A stretch of 64,000 nt of DNA from Papilionanthe hookeriana x Papilionanthe teres (Eukaryota; Streptophyta; Magnoliopsida; Asparagales; Orchidaceae). This document shows, one piece after another, positions 46,000-58,121 of the stretch (positions within the stretch are counted from its first letter, which is position 1; every line of letters starts with the position of its first letter). The translations under genes were made by a program, and so were the position numbers. The DNA lies in NCBI GenBank assembly GCA_022702705.1, contig CM040428.1, positions 106,534,022 through 106,598,021 on the forward strand, given 5' to 3'. Below the pieces are notes generated by a model. That model saw only the letters and a list, made by a program, of their open reading frames with translations, was not told the DNA's origin and searched no databases.

Positions 46000-46740
46000 A
46001 ATGCCTAAAACATTTTAACTGTTTCTGCACACCTTCATGGACTTATAGATTTTTTTGTTCTTCCTATTAATCTCAATTAAAGAAGAAAAAGAACTAAAAA
46101 AATGACTAATTTTAGATGAACTTAGAGTAGATATACTCGATAAATTTGATATTACATAAATTTTAATTAGTTAATGAGTATAACAAAATTTGCAAATTAT
46201 TATAAATAAATTTTAAAAATAAACAATTTGAAGTGTTTCCAAATGAACAAATTTTCCATATAAAAACTCTCTAAGGAAATTCAAAAGAGGATTGTAATTA
46301 AATATATGATCCTAAAACAACAAGTAGAATTTGAATTATACTTTGCAACTATACCCAATTACCAACTAGTTTATTTCTGGACTTAAACCAAGATCAAATA
46401 GAAAAAATTAAACCCTTTAACAACATAATCCAATCTTGATATAGAATATTATCGCACATAGAAAAAAAATTTATTATACATGAATTAGGCATAAGACTAA
46501 TTCAATAATAACAGATTCTAAACATTAACATAGCTACCATAGCCATTCTTGTTGAATGTTGTAATTTAGACAGATTTTCCTCTCATGGATATGTTCTTGA
46601 ATAAAAAAACCAAAATAAATATAATTCTCAAGGAAATATACAAGGAGTTGTTGAACTCACTTTTGTGAAGGACATTTATGAATGACATTCATGAACAATC
46701 TTGAAAAAGAAGTCTATTATCATTAACTCCTTAAGACACA
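46000..46740 (+). pseudogene. Possible pararetrovirus ORF remnant
   Basis: Decayed plus-strand frames follow the primer site, where the movement-protein region would be expected. Many stops are present and no confident motif survives. The call is by position only. Confidence 0.25.
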
Positions 46741-46829
46741 TCAGGGGCCCCAATACCCTAAAATTAGGTCAAACCCTAATGTGCCCCCTTTTAACCTCAA
46801 AATTAAGTGGCACCTTAGGCAATCTTTGT

Positions 46830-47110
46830 TTAACTCAATGGCCACCACATTAACCATTTGGTTTACCCTAAAAGCAATGGTCACCACTTTGACCATCTGG
46901 TCAACTTTAAGACCCAATTTGTCATACCTAGTCAAAATAGTCAACCGTAGACCCAATGGTCACCACATTGACCATTTGATAACCCATTGACAAAGTGGTC
47001 ACCACATTAACTATTTGGTCAACCTCGGACCCGATGGTCATCACATTGATCATTTGGTCAATCATAGGATCCAATTGGTCAACACTGGTTAATTGGTCAA
47101 CCTTGCACAA
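46830..47110. repeat. About 39-bp minisatellite
   Basis: AATGGTCACCACATTGACC followed by ATTTGGTCAACCTTAGACCC-like sequence recurs at 46838, 46875, 46955, 46993 and 47033 (spacing 37-40 bp, one double), trailing off in GGTCAA repeats. The overlapping short ORFs on both strands are by-products. Confidence 0.85.
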
Positions 47111-47199
47111 TTTTTGGTTAATTCATGTTCTTTTAATCAAAATTTTTATTCTGTTAATTAATTGTTTATTTGATTAATCAAAATCATGAAGTTAGGACT

Positions 47200-49245
47200 C
47201 ATTCAACACGCCCGATCTGTTTCGATGCACTTCCTCTAACGTAAATATTTAAAGGATAGTTTCAATTCAGTTTCATAAAAAAATAAATTTAATAATTAGT
47301 CAGTTACTTATATACGCAAGTATACGTATCTTTCACGTAATACAGAGCTCTAGCGGAGTCCTGGTTATCAATCTCACAAGGAAGGTAGGAACTTATCAAA
47401 ATATAGTTAAGATTTGAAATTTAATAATCAATTCACAATGCAAGATCAAGTACTATTTAAGTTCATAGTGCAAAGATAACTAGTGTTAAATTAACTAAAA
47501 TTACTTTCTAAATTTTTAAACAAGATTAACTAACACACACTAAGTTTTATATTGAAAGGTTCTAATATGGAAAAGTATCTTTCTTCTTGCAATTATTCTG
47601 CGATGAGTAATTGTTATAGATTGATAATAACTTTGTATTTTGTTAATATGAGCAATTATATTCTTTTCCCTCGTCAGAGTACCCCCTCTTCTATGTATGA
47701 AAAGAACATTAGCAAATCCTAGGCCTAGTCACTAAATCCAATGTTAGGTTAGGAGGATAATGGCTCTAACTTCAGAGCTCACACTTCCCTTCACCTGAAG
47801 AATAGCCCTAACTTTAGTTACTAAACCTTATGACCAAATTGGGGATTTCAGCCTATCACTCTAAAATCTATAATTCGATGCCCATCAAACCACATTTCCC
47901 TATTTATTTGCACTCAATTCCCATGAACTACACAACTCATTCATAGACATTGAATGGATTCTCCACTATTATTGTAGAGCACTTAGTCCTTTTAACAATT
48001 CAAATGGCCACATCAAAAAGTAAATAAATTTCAAAGTGAAAAACCATCACAATTTCTTAACATTTTTATGGCACATCAAATCTACATCAACAATTCACCA
48101 CATCACATTGCAAGAAGAAAGACAAAGAAATATACTCATAACTCATGAGGAAGATAAAACAAAACATGGATTTTATATATATAAGAAAAGTCATACAAAC
48201 CACAAAAGTAAATACAACTTATCTCAATTTCTTCCCCAAACAAATCCCTTGAAGTTTCTTTGAATCCATTTCTCTCTTCTCTATAACACTCAATTATTTC
48301 TTTAGAATTGTAAGGAAGAAGCAAACTCTCACTTTCTACCTTCTCCTACACTCCTTAGAGAAGAATCCTTCACAAAACAACCCTTACCATACACTCTCTA
48401 CAAACCCTAACACACTCTCTTCAATTTTTTTCACTTCGCTCTCTCTCCTCTCTCTCTCTCCCTCTCTTTGGGTGTCTATAATGGTCAATAAGACTCTAGA
48501 AACGAATTCCCCAAGAGTTTCCTCAAGAAATCCTTCAAAAAGCGTCTAAATACATTGAATTTTGACTTCCGCTGACATTAGGTGTCGGCGGCACTGAGCC
48601 GCTATTTAATTTTTGAACTCTCTAGAATTGGGCGTCGGCAGCTCTAAAAGACTTTTTTCTCCATTTTGCCTCCTTTTTCTCCAACTTCATTCTTTTTCAC
48701 TTTCTTTTGCTCCAATTACCTAAAATCATCATACATGCAACAAAACATGAAGAATGTCTTTCTTTAAAGTGCAATATCACCTAAAATGAGTCTAAATTAT
48801 ATAGTAAAAATCAAACATATTTTTGGTGTATCAAAATCCACCAAACTTAACTATTACTTATTTTCAAGTAATCATTTTACTGCATAAGAACATAACTTAA
48901 AGTAGTTAACTTTTCACTTATAGAATACCATGTTTTTTGATTAAAATGAATATAATAATAAGATTCTAAGAAAGAAGTTCAGTAATTCAGTTTAAAACTA
49001 CAGGTATACAAACATTCAATAGTCAAGTCTAACAGTTATAGCTTTCTATTCATTTCAAAATGAACCATAATTTGTTAAATTAAGGGTTTCTTGAAAGACT
49101 ATGAAAAAGAAGCTCATGCAAACTATATTAGAAAGTAGGCTAATACTTTAAATGTAAATTTAAAAAAGTAACAAATTTCTTTCTTTAGGTTGATTCAAGT
49201 GAAGCAAATTTTTTATTACGCATCTCCTCAAGCTTCTCCTCACAG
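47200..49245 (-). mobile_element. Probable 3' LTR of the Athila element
   Basis: It lies downstream of the polypurine tract on the minus strand. The block at 47290-47400 is shared with the LTR fragment at 360-500. A possible outer end is TGTTTCGATGC at 47220 (plus strand) and a possible inner end is TGTGAGGAG near 49243 (minus strand). Neither edge is confirmed because the 5' LTR is outside the window. A CT-rich tract lies at 48430-48470 and a GGTGTCGGCGGCACTG block at 48583. Confidence 0.5.
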
Positions 49246-49310
49246 ATATTTTCTTTCTTTTTATTTCCCCCTTTTTTTCTTTTTCTTTTTTCTTTATTTC
49301 TTGTGAGGAT
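49240..49310 (-). promoter_or_regulatory. Polypurine tract of the Athila element
   Basis: The minus strand shows an almost pure A/G run of about 50 nt, with GAAAAAAAGGGGGAAATAAA at its core. This is the expected plus-strand primer just upstream of a 3' LTR. Confidence 0.6.
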
Positions 49311-50097
49311 TATTATTTCTGGATTGCCTTTAAAAATTTTGAACTTCACTCTCGTCTTTCTAAAGTTGAAACTTGAAACACCTCCTTTTTATAAATATAT
49401 ATCAGCTTTATAATTCATCATAAAGTCACTATCTACTTCACACATAGTTCTTTAAGTCTCTTAACATTTTAAAAATACAGTATTCCTTACTTTAAACATT
49501 CAACTATTGTCCAATCATTTCATACTAAATGTCATAACCTTATAAAATTAACCTTTATTACTGAAAACGATCATTAAAATCTACCATAATATTTAAATGA
49601 AATAAAAAATTTAGTTACCTAAAGTTAGATTCAACTACTAAAAGTCCTGCTAATAATTTTTGAAATTATATTAATTGAGAACAAATAAGAATTAATGATT
49701 TACCCTCCCCCAAACTTATGTTTTTCATATAAAATTTAAAAGGTAGAGAGTAAAAGAACACTAACCTTTTTGTGCTCGGATTTTGAAATCTTCAGAAGCT
49801 ATGTTGTTATTAATTAAAAATTAAGCTAACAAGCATGAAAGAGTTAGAAACAGTGAAATACATAACATTAAAATTTTGCATGGAGAAGAAATATTAAACA
49901 CTTAATCATTAAACATCCAACATAACATCACAATCTCAATCTAAATCACTAAAAAAACTAACACAAAGTTCATTATGTTTTCATTTTTTTCATTTTTTAA
50001 CACAAATACATCAGCAAACTACACTAATCACATAAAAAAAATAACAAACACAACAAAGTACTACAACACACAAATAAAAATAGAAATCACAAAACTA
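49311..50097. other. AT-rich 3' untranslated region of the Athila element
   Basis: No ORF or other feature supported between the end of the last ORF and the polypurine tract. Confidence 0.5.
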
Positions 50098-51218
50098 TCA
50101 ATCATCATCACCAGCTTCCTCAGCTTCTTCTACATGATCAGGTTGCTAAGGAACATAACGTGGGTAGGTAGAAAATATCACTCCAGTGTCTCCCCTCATA
50201 AATCTGTCCTGAGCATCATGGTAAGGAATATCATACTCAACTCTCCTCCTCATGCAATCTTCATTCACATCACATCAAGCCTCAAATTCGTCCATCCTAT
50301 GATGGATTCTATCTACACTGGCACTCTGAATCCTTAATTGCTCCATAATCTCAAATAATGTAGGTGGCTCAGAAGTAGATGGTATGTCCTGGCTGGTGGT
50401 AGGAATATCAGTACTCCTACTTTCTCCTCTCCCTACCACATGAGACTCATAAGTACCAATAATGTTCTTGGTAATAGGCCTCAGTGGATGGACTAACTCC
50501 TCAGAACTATCAAATTCAACATTAAACTTTGCACATAAAGCATGAATTAGGGCAGGATTTCCTAATGCACCAGTGGTTTCTCCTCTAGAAATACTTTGGA
50601 TATTCTTGAAGATAATTTATCCAATATTAATCTGCTTCATATTATGAATACAATAATTTAGAATTTTTCTATCTCTAGTGACTTCACTTTAACGAAAAGA
50701 AGGTAGTAATCTTGTAGAGATGAAATAGTGTCATGCTTTAGAAGCTACATTTAACTTTGAAGCAAGGAAATTAATCATATGTTTTTGCTTTACTTTCTAT
50801 TCCCCTCTTCCAACTGTAAGAAATGCAATCACTTCTTTCATATTAACCTCCCTCATATCAAAGTTTTCATATTCACAAAATCTCATCTCCCTTAACTGAT
50901 AAAAAGCATTAATATGCTGAGGGGTGAATTCTACCATTTTTCCTCAAACAAGCACATATTCTATTTTGGTCCAAGGCAGATTTGCATAAAAATCTCTAAC
51001 AGTACCCATAATAGCATTAACAGTAAAATAAGAAAGGTTTCCCAATTTCGATAGGAAATCAACAGCTCTACAAATCTGCCTGGATTTTCAAAATCCTGAT
51101 CTTGAATACACTTTTTTTTATATAGAAATGAATTTAAATGATATTGTTCTTTCACATTAACAAATCTTTCTTCATCAAAATCCAACTTTCTCTTGCCTTT
51201 ACTTGACTTAGGAGCCAC
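50098..51218 (-). pseudogene. Athila env-position ORF, copy b
   Basis: It starts MAPKSSKGKRKLDFDEERFV. Across frameshifts it reads VRDFYANLPWTKIEYVLV, VEFTPQHINAFYQL, TRDRKILNYCIHNMKQINIG, ALGNPALIHALCAKFNVEF and a C-terminal acidic GDDD end. This is the plant transposon protein family found in the env-like position of Athila elements (VREFYANL signature; Pfam plant transposon domain by memory). The length is not a multiple of three and several stops occur, so it is not functional. The protein's role is not established. Confidence 0.7.
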
Positions 51219-52095
51219 GTGAAATTATCTAAAAATTTGCAAGAAAATCTAATAAATTTTAAAATCACAATGTAGGAGACTCGTAAAGCAACTCTAAGTA
51301 AATAAGAGCTTAAATCACAATGGAAAATCTCATAACTTCATAAAAAATTCCAAATCTCAGATCAAAATAATGTGAGAAATTTCCATGGTTAAAATAAAAA
51401 ATTTTTGTATTAGCGTGAAGGTCTTACCAAGAGAAGACAAGATCCACGCTTTTTAAGCCTTGAACGTGCTTTAAATCCATGATCTAGCAAACCGTAGATC
51501 TCAAAAATGCATTTGTTGGAGGTAGAAGACGATGGAAATGGCGCAATGGCGGGTCCCAGGGCAAAAATTGCAAAAAAATAGGTTTCAAGCCTGTTCTGTA
51601 TTTAGGCGCTTGCAGCACTAGATAGGACATCAGAGGCACTTTATTTAATTTAGTTACCCAAACTCTCTGGAATTGGGCACCAGAAGCGCCCATTCTGGTG
51701 CCAGGGGTGTCAGTTCAATTTATGGGTCCGTAAATTGTTTTTTGCAATTTCGATCGTTTCAACATTACACCATCACATAATTAGCCTCTTTAAGCATCTA
51801 TTTCATCAATTAAGAAACTAACTAACAAAAATCTACATAAACAACACAAAGCATCACTTTATGATATAAAATTCACATTGCAAACATACACACTTAAGCA
51901 TTCCCCATATAAGTTCATCAAGTCATATAAATTCATCATCGCAAACACACTACGTTACCCTAACATTGAATACTAAACACAGACAAGTAATCCAAGCATA
52001 ATAAGTCCAAACACATACTACATAGTCAATCAAGCCAACACTAGGCACACCAAAGCATGATAAAAATACTAGATATTAAATATATTGCAGAGTCA
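51219..52095. other. Spacer between the two env-position ORFs
   Basis: The block at 51650-51720 (CTGGAATTGGGCACCAGAAG) repeats the one at 53450-53490 and, more weakly, 48620-48650. No coding signal was seen. Confidence 0.6.
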
Positions 52096-53190
52096 CTACT
52101 CATCGTCAGTCTCAATACTATCTTCTCCTCTGATATCTCTACTAGATTGACAATCTACAAAAAGATTTTTGAAGGGATGACATGGGAGTTCATCAATCGA
52201 ATCCTTAGCAATCACAACACTCCTTTTTATCACATTTACCAAACTATCTTCAATTCGCCCAGTGTGATTAAATTGTTCTTTCATTTTCCAATCCAAGTGA
52301 TCAAATAAATCAGATATATTATTAATAGCATTCATAAAATTCAGTACCTCTTTGTCCAACTTCTTGATCTTCTTCAAAATCACTTGAGAATTTTTAGGAA
52401 AGTAAGGCTGGATAAGTCGTGAACTCTGAGATGGTTGAACTGCAATGAGGCTCATATCATTGTCATCTCTTATTGTCTGACAGTTATAAATATTAGTTGG
52501 GTCTATAGGCCTCCAAGGAAGAAGCACTTTTTCCCAACTTTCATATGGAACTTGTGACTGGCTGCAAGGAAGAAATATGGTGGAAGGATGTCCAAGCCAA
52601 AATTTAGATCCATGAACAATCAATCCCAATACAGATTTCACAATTGTAGAACCAAGATTGATCGACTTTCCAGTTTGAATAAAACAATTTAAAATAGAAC
52701 TTTCTTTTGTCACTTTACTCATTTTCATAGTAGGAAGTAATTTTGCAGAAATAAATTAATGCCATTGCTTCGACACCGGATTTAAAAATGCAGTAGAAAA
52801 AGTTACAAATTCGTTGTCTCTTATCTCTCAATCTTTACTTTCATCCGTCAAATAACGTTAAATTTCATTTATGTTGTCCCTCATCACACCAAAATTTGTA
52901 TAATCGCATATAGGCACACTCTCAATCATAAACAAATCATTAATCTTCGAAGAGTGAATGGTACAAACCTGCCTTGTTCATAGACGAATCCTTGGTTGAT
53001 TCCATGAAGATTTGCATAAAACTCTTTCACAAGTGAAATGACTACAGCGGAAGTAGTGTAGCATAACACTTCCCAATGCCTTTGCACAATAATCTCTTCT
53101 ACTCGAGTACTTGGAGTATCCATACCTCGATTCACGAAGCCTCTTTCTTTGATAATCCTCCTCTTCATCATCACCTTGTTGAATAATCAT
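52096..53190 (-). pseudogene. Athila env-position ORF, copy a
   Basis: Reading from 53190, the product has RGMDTPSTRVEEIIVQRHWE, ISLVKEFYANLHGINQGFVY and GRFVPFTLRRL (52926-53174). After stops it continues at 52728-52096 with MKMSKVTKESSILNCFIQTG, KSINLGSTIVKSVLGLI and PSTIFLPCSQSQV, and ends acidic (GEDSIETDDE). It is homologous to copy b in order and motifs: VKEFYANL against VRDFYANL, and TGKSINLGSTI against KQINIG-IIF. Two tandem copies of this ORF are unusual for Athila. Function unknown. Confidence 0.68.
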
Positions 53191-53850
53191 TGCGCCTCGA
53201 AACTGATGAATTTTTGTCGGTTGAAAACTCTAAATCTCAGGGTTTCTACGGTGTTCAAATCCATTTGATGTGAATTTGGAATGAATCCTTTCATTTTTTT
53301 ACATTTTAGGGGGTTAAAAACACATTTTGGGAAGTTATTAGGATGAATACGTCCTAATACTGCCAAAAATCATAATTTGAACCTCTAAGAACCGTCACCA
53401 AATCTTCGATGTCGGCAGCGCTCAAATCCTGAAATAAGGTGCATTTCTCTAGAATTGGGCGCCGGCGGCGCCAGTGTTAAAAAATGCACTGAACTTTATT
53501 TTGTTCTAAAATATTAAAATTCTTCGATATGATCCAATAAATTCCAATCTTTTATGATATTTACTAATGAGTAGGAATCAAATATGACTAACTACAAGCA
53601 AAACTACTAAAAACAAGCAAGCAAACATAATAAAGATAAATATGGGTTGCCTCCCATAAAGCACTTGGTTTAACATTGTCAGCCCGACAAACATTCAGTT
53701 ATTGAGGATGACTTAACATTAAAACCTCTTTAAAATCTGGTTGATACCCTTCAAAAAATGATTTTAATCAATGCCCATTAACTTTAAATATCTTTTAAGT
53801 TTTAAGATCATCAATATCAACAGCTCCAAAAGAAGAAACTTTAATAACAG
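53191..53850. other. Spacer between integrase and env-position ORF a
   Basis: It contains the block TTCTCTAGAATTGGGCGCCG, followed by the palindrome-like GGCGCCGGCGGCGCC at 53457-53472. Related blocks occur at 51.66 and 48.62 kb. Confidence 0.6.
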
Positions 53851-55200
53851 TAAGAAGTCATATCCACCTAGACTTTAGTTTTCAAGGAAATAATTTCAAT
53901 GTTGTATTATATAGCAACCTTTCTGTCTAGGTTCAAATTTCTTTCTTAATATCTTTCAATCATGCCATAATTTCATTTTCTCCTTATAAATTTTGTCATT
54001 ATGATAAGTTTCATTTCTAATTTTTTCCAGTTCTCTTCTCACCTGCATTCTTTTAGTTAAATGTCAACTCTTTTATTACCCAATATGCTTTATGCTTCAA
54101 TTCTACTGGTAAGTGGCTAGTCTTTCCAAATACTAGTCTATAAGGAGACATTCCAATAGGGGTCATAAAAGCAGTTTTATATGCCCAAATGCAGTACTAA
54201 TCTCACAGACCAATCTAATTTGTGAAGAACCACAATTTTCTCCAAAATTCTTTTAATTTCACGATTAGACACTTCTACTAAACCACTAATCTGGGTATGA
54301 TAAGAGTAGAGATTCTATGAGTAATATTATATTTTCCAACCAATCTCTGAATCTGATTATTCCTAAAATGAAATCCACCATCAGTTATGATCCCTCTCAG
54401 CATTCCATATCTTGTAAAAATATTTTTCATTAAAAATTTTGAAGCACTCTAAGCAGCAAATCTTAGTAAAGAAATTACTTTGATCCATTTTAAGACATAA
54501 TATACAGTAACCAATATATAAAAATTTCCAAATGAATGAGTAAATTGTCCCATAAAATCTAATCCCAATACATCAAAGATCTCAACTTTTAATGTAAATT
54601 TTAGAGGAATTTCATTTCCTCTAGAAATATTACCTACTCTCTGACATCGATCACATGATTTTATATATCTATATATATCCCTAAATAGAGTAAGCTAAAA
54701 ATATCCATATTGTAAAATCTTATAAGCAGTTTTATCAATACCAAAATGTCATCCAAATTCTGAATCATGACGACTCCAAATAATTGGTACAATTTCTTCA
54801 TGTGGCACATATCTTCTAATAATAAGATCCTTACACTGTTTATATAGGTAGGACACATCCTAAAAGTAAAATTTAGCATTATATCTAAATTATTTTGTTA
54901 TTGTCTTATTAAATCAGGTGGCAAAATATCACTTACTATATAATTCACAATATCAGCATACCAAGGCAAATTCCTTTCCTTAATGTTCTAAAGTTGCTCA
55001 TCAAGGAAAATTTCTTTAATATCCTTCTCAAATTCAGATAATATATAATACTTCAGTCTAGATAAATGGTCAGCAATTTGATTATCAGTTCATGTTCTAT
55101 TAACTATCACAAAGTCAAATTCTTACATTAGAAGTATCCATCTGATTAGCCTCGGTTTGGCATCCTTCTTTTGCATTAAATATTTGATTACTTAATGGTC
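53850..55200 (-). pseudogene. Athila integrase region
   Basis: The minus-strand translation has a degenerate zinc-binding region (HVIDVRE near 54650), then FDVLGLDFMGQF (first catalytic Asp), GMLRGIITDGGFHFRNNQIQ (second Asp near 54390) and GLVEVSNREIKRILEKIV (Glu near 54270). This gives the D,D-35-E triad in the right order. Stops break the N-terminal part and the region beyond the core. In an active element it inserts the cDNA. Confidence 0.8.
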
Positions 55201-55216
55201 TGTATACACTATACAT

Positions 55217-56372
55217 TTAGTTCCAATGATAAAGTCTAAACTTTTCAAAGCCGTACGCAATAGTAAATAATTCTCTTTCCGTAATGGTATAATTAATCTG
55301 AGCTTCATTAAGAGTTTTGCTACCATAGTAAATAACCTTAAACATTTTATCATACATTTTCCCTAAAGAAACTCTAATCGTAAATTCACTGGCATCACAC
55401 ATAAGTTCAAATGATTTATCCCAATCAGGTGAAAACATTATAAGGGCAGTGATTAGTTTTTCTTTTAATAGTTCAAATTCATTCAAACATTCTTCATTAA
55501 AATCTAATTTCTTATTTTTTTCTAATAGTTGGCACAAAGGTTTAGTAATTTTCAAAAAATCTTTAATATAACGCCTGTAAAATCCAACATGTTCTAAGAA
55601 ACTCCTTACCCCTCTCACTGTAGTAGGAGGTGGTAATTTCTCAATAATCTAAATTTTTACAGGGTCAACCTCCATACCACATTCAGAAATTTTATGCCCA
55701 AGTACAATTCATCCTACAACCATAAATTGACATTTTTCCCAATTTAGAACTAAATTTGTTTTCTTACAAAGCTCCAAAACTTTTTCTAAGTTATTCAAAC
55801 ATATGTCAAAATGAAGTTCCAAATATATAAAAATCATTCATAAATACTTCGATTCCATTATCAATCAGATTACTAAAAATAGACATCATACATCTTTGAA
55901 ACGTTACAGGTGCATTACATAATCCAAAGGGAATTCTTCTAAAAGCAAAAGTTTCATAATGGCTAGTAAATGTAGTTTTTTATTGATCCTCAGGAGCAAC
56001 AGGTAATTGATGATAACCAATATATCCATCCAAAATTCAATAGTACTTGTGTACGAAAAGTCTATCCAACATTTGATCAAGAAAAGGAAGAGGTAAGTGA
56101 TCTTTCCTAGTGGCAACATTTAATTTTCTATAGTCCATACAAATTTGCCAGCTATTAACTTGTCTTGTTGGCGTAATTTTATTCCGTTCATTTACATCAA
56201 CAGTCACTCCTCCTTTCTTAGGAACACAATGAATTGGACATACCCAAGCACTGTCTGAAATTAGATAAATAATTTCAGCATGAAGCCATTTTAAAATTTT
56301 CTTCTTAACTACTTTTATCATTGGATTTAATCTCCTTTGCAGATCAGCTCTAGGTTTATGTGGTTCATCCAA
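55217..56372 (-). pseudogene. Athila reverse transcriptase-RNase H
   Basis: RT N-terminal part at 56372-56037: HKPRADLQRRLNPMIKVVKK, SDSAWVCPIHCVPKKGGVTV, WQICMDYRKLNVATRKDHLP, LPFLDQMLDRL. The palm continues to about 55800 with FRRIPFGLCNAPVTFQRCMM and VFMNDFYIFG. The catalytic MDD is therefore MND and a metal-binding Asp is missing. The RNase H connection at 55618-55217 has VRSFLEHVGFYRRYIKDF, FELMCDASEFTIRVSLG and YYGSKTLNEAQINYTITE. Several in-frame stops are present. These motifs define the Athila lineage. Confidence 0.9.
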
Positions 56373-56937
56373 AAAAATTCAATGCATACAGATCGAATGT
56401 ATGATTCTTTTAATATTGGCTAAGGTCCAACCAAAAGTTTTTTCTTATCTTTTTAAACTATCCAATAATTTTTGTTCTTGATATTCATTCAAATCTGAAG
56501 ATACAATAACTGTTAAGGTTGATGATTCTCCTAAAAACATATATTTCAAATGATTAGGAAGAATTTTCATTTTAAGTTCATGAGGTTTTATGATAGATGG
56601 AATTAAAGTTTTATCATCACTTTTCATAGTATCCAACATTTCAATTCTTTCCTGAACATAGTCTAAATCTTCATTCTTCATATCATCAGAATCATCTTCA
56701 ATTTCATTATCATTCTCACATCTCAAATTTTCATATTCTATTTTATCTTCCAAAATCTCTTTAAAATGATCATCTCTCAAATAATCACAGATTTCCATTT
56801 GAAAGAATTTATCATCTTTTTTGTTGTGGGATATTTCATAGATTTTAGAATATTAATGTCACCTTTTGATCATTAACTCTCATAGTTAATTCTTCTTTTT
56901 GAACATCAATCATAGCTCTTCCAGTGGCAAGAAATAG
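56373..56937 (-). pseudogene. Protease-RT linker of the Athila polyprotein
   Basis: The frame 56798-56445 is acidic (CENDNEIEDDSDDMKNEDLD) and ends PSIIKPHELKMKILPNHLKY..LGESSTLTVIVSSDLN, followed in other frames by the pre-RT segment. The PPKLELKPLPxHLKYxFLGE-like pattern precedes RT in Athila elements. Confidence 0.7.
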
Positions 56938-57591
56938 TCATACCAAAATAATTGGAATTTCTTTATCTTCATCCATATCTAATACAATAAAGTCCACATG
57001 AAAGATAAATTTATCCACCTTTGCTAATACATCTTCCACAACTCCTTTAGGATAAGTAATGGAACTATCAACCAACTGAAGAGTCACAGATGTAGGTGAA
57101 ATTTCTTCTACTCCTAATCTTTTGAAACTTGATAAATACATCAGGTTAATACTAGCTCCTAAATCACATAAAGCTCTTCTGAAAAAATTTTCACCTACAG
57201 CACAAAGGATAGTGAATCTACCTGGGTTTTTAAGTTTTTCGGGAAGCTTTTTCTGAATAATTTCCCTACACCCTCCGCTAATTGCAACAGTCCCGTGATC
57301 TATGAACTTTCTTTTCCTTTTAAGAATATCCTTCATAAACATCACATAATCAGGGATATGTTCTAATGCTTCAATAAAGGGAATATTTACCATTAATTTC
57401 TTAAGGATTTCTAAAATTTTCCTAAATCGATTATCCCTATTTTGTTTTTTTAATCTTTGAGGAAATGGAGGTGATGGTTTTTCTAATGTAATTTTCATTG
57501 GTTCAAGCGGATATTCTATGTCTGGATATATTTTATTAGTCCCTATTTCAATCTCCACCTTCTCTTTCTCACTTTTAACTTCTTTTTTCAC
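56938..57591 (-). pseudogene. Athila gag C-terminus and protease
   Basis: The frame has a PFPQRLKKQNRDNRFRKILE segment, LMVNIPFIEALEHIPDYVMF, then RFTILCAVGENFFRRALCDL and GASINLMYLSSFKRLG. The protease motif DLGAS is intact. KGVVEDVLAKVDKFIFHVDF and IVLDMDEDKEIPIILV follow. This 217-codon stretch is the best-preserved coding piece of the element. Confidence 0.9.
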
Positions 57592-58121
57592 TCTTGTTTT
57601 TAATTTTTTTCCACTTCTTAATTGGATAGCCTTAATTTGGTCTTCATTTTGATCTTTTGAATTGATCTCAATATTACTAAGAAGAGTTCCTGAAGGTCTA
57701 TTTTTAAGAGCAGTGAAAATATGTCCTTATTAATTTTCAATGTTCTTAATCACAACACCTTGACTTTGTAATTGATTACCTATGTTTGAAATTAATTCTT
57801 CAATAGACAACTTCTTTTCCTTAAATTGTGGGTTAATATTAAAACATGAAGGATAAGAAGGTCTATAATTTATGTTTCCTTGGTTGTGCAAATTTCCAAC
57901 TGGGTTCACAGAATTGTTTCTCATTGCGGGTTAACAACAACATTGTTATTATTCCAGTTAAAATTTGGATGATTCTTCCAGCCAGGATTGTAAGAATTTG
58001 AATAAGGATTGTTGTGTCTATTATTTATAGTATTTAAGGTCTCATAGGGTTTTTGAGATTCTATTATCTGTCCTAATGAATTTTCCTCTAGCCCTGGGGG
58101 TGTTTGAGATTAATTCATTCC
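57592..58121 (-). pseudogene. Athila gag, interrupted by LTR D
   Basis: The minus strand has NNPYSNSYNPGWKNHPNFNW near 58010-57950, the hallmark of Athila gag, and MRNNSVNPVGNLHNQGNINY at 57924. The N-terminal half of gag and the 5' LTR are missing because LTR D begins at 58122. Confidence 0.82.

Noticed and set aside
52057..52308. Plus-strand 83-codon ORF
   Set aside because: It is a shadow of the env-position ORF copy a on the minus strand.
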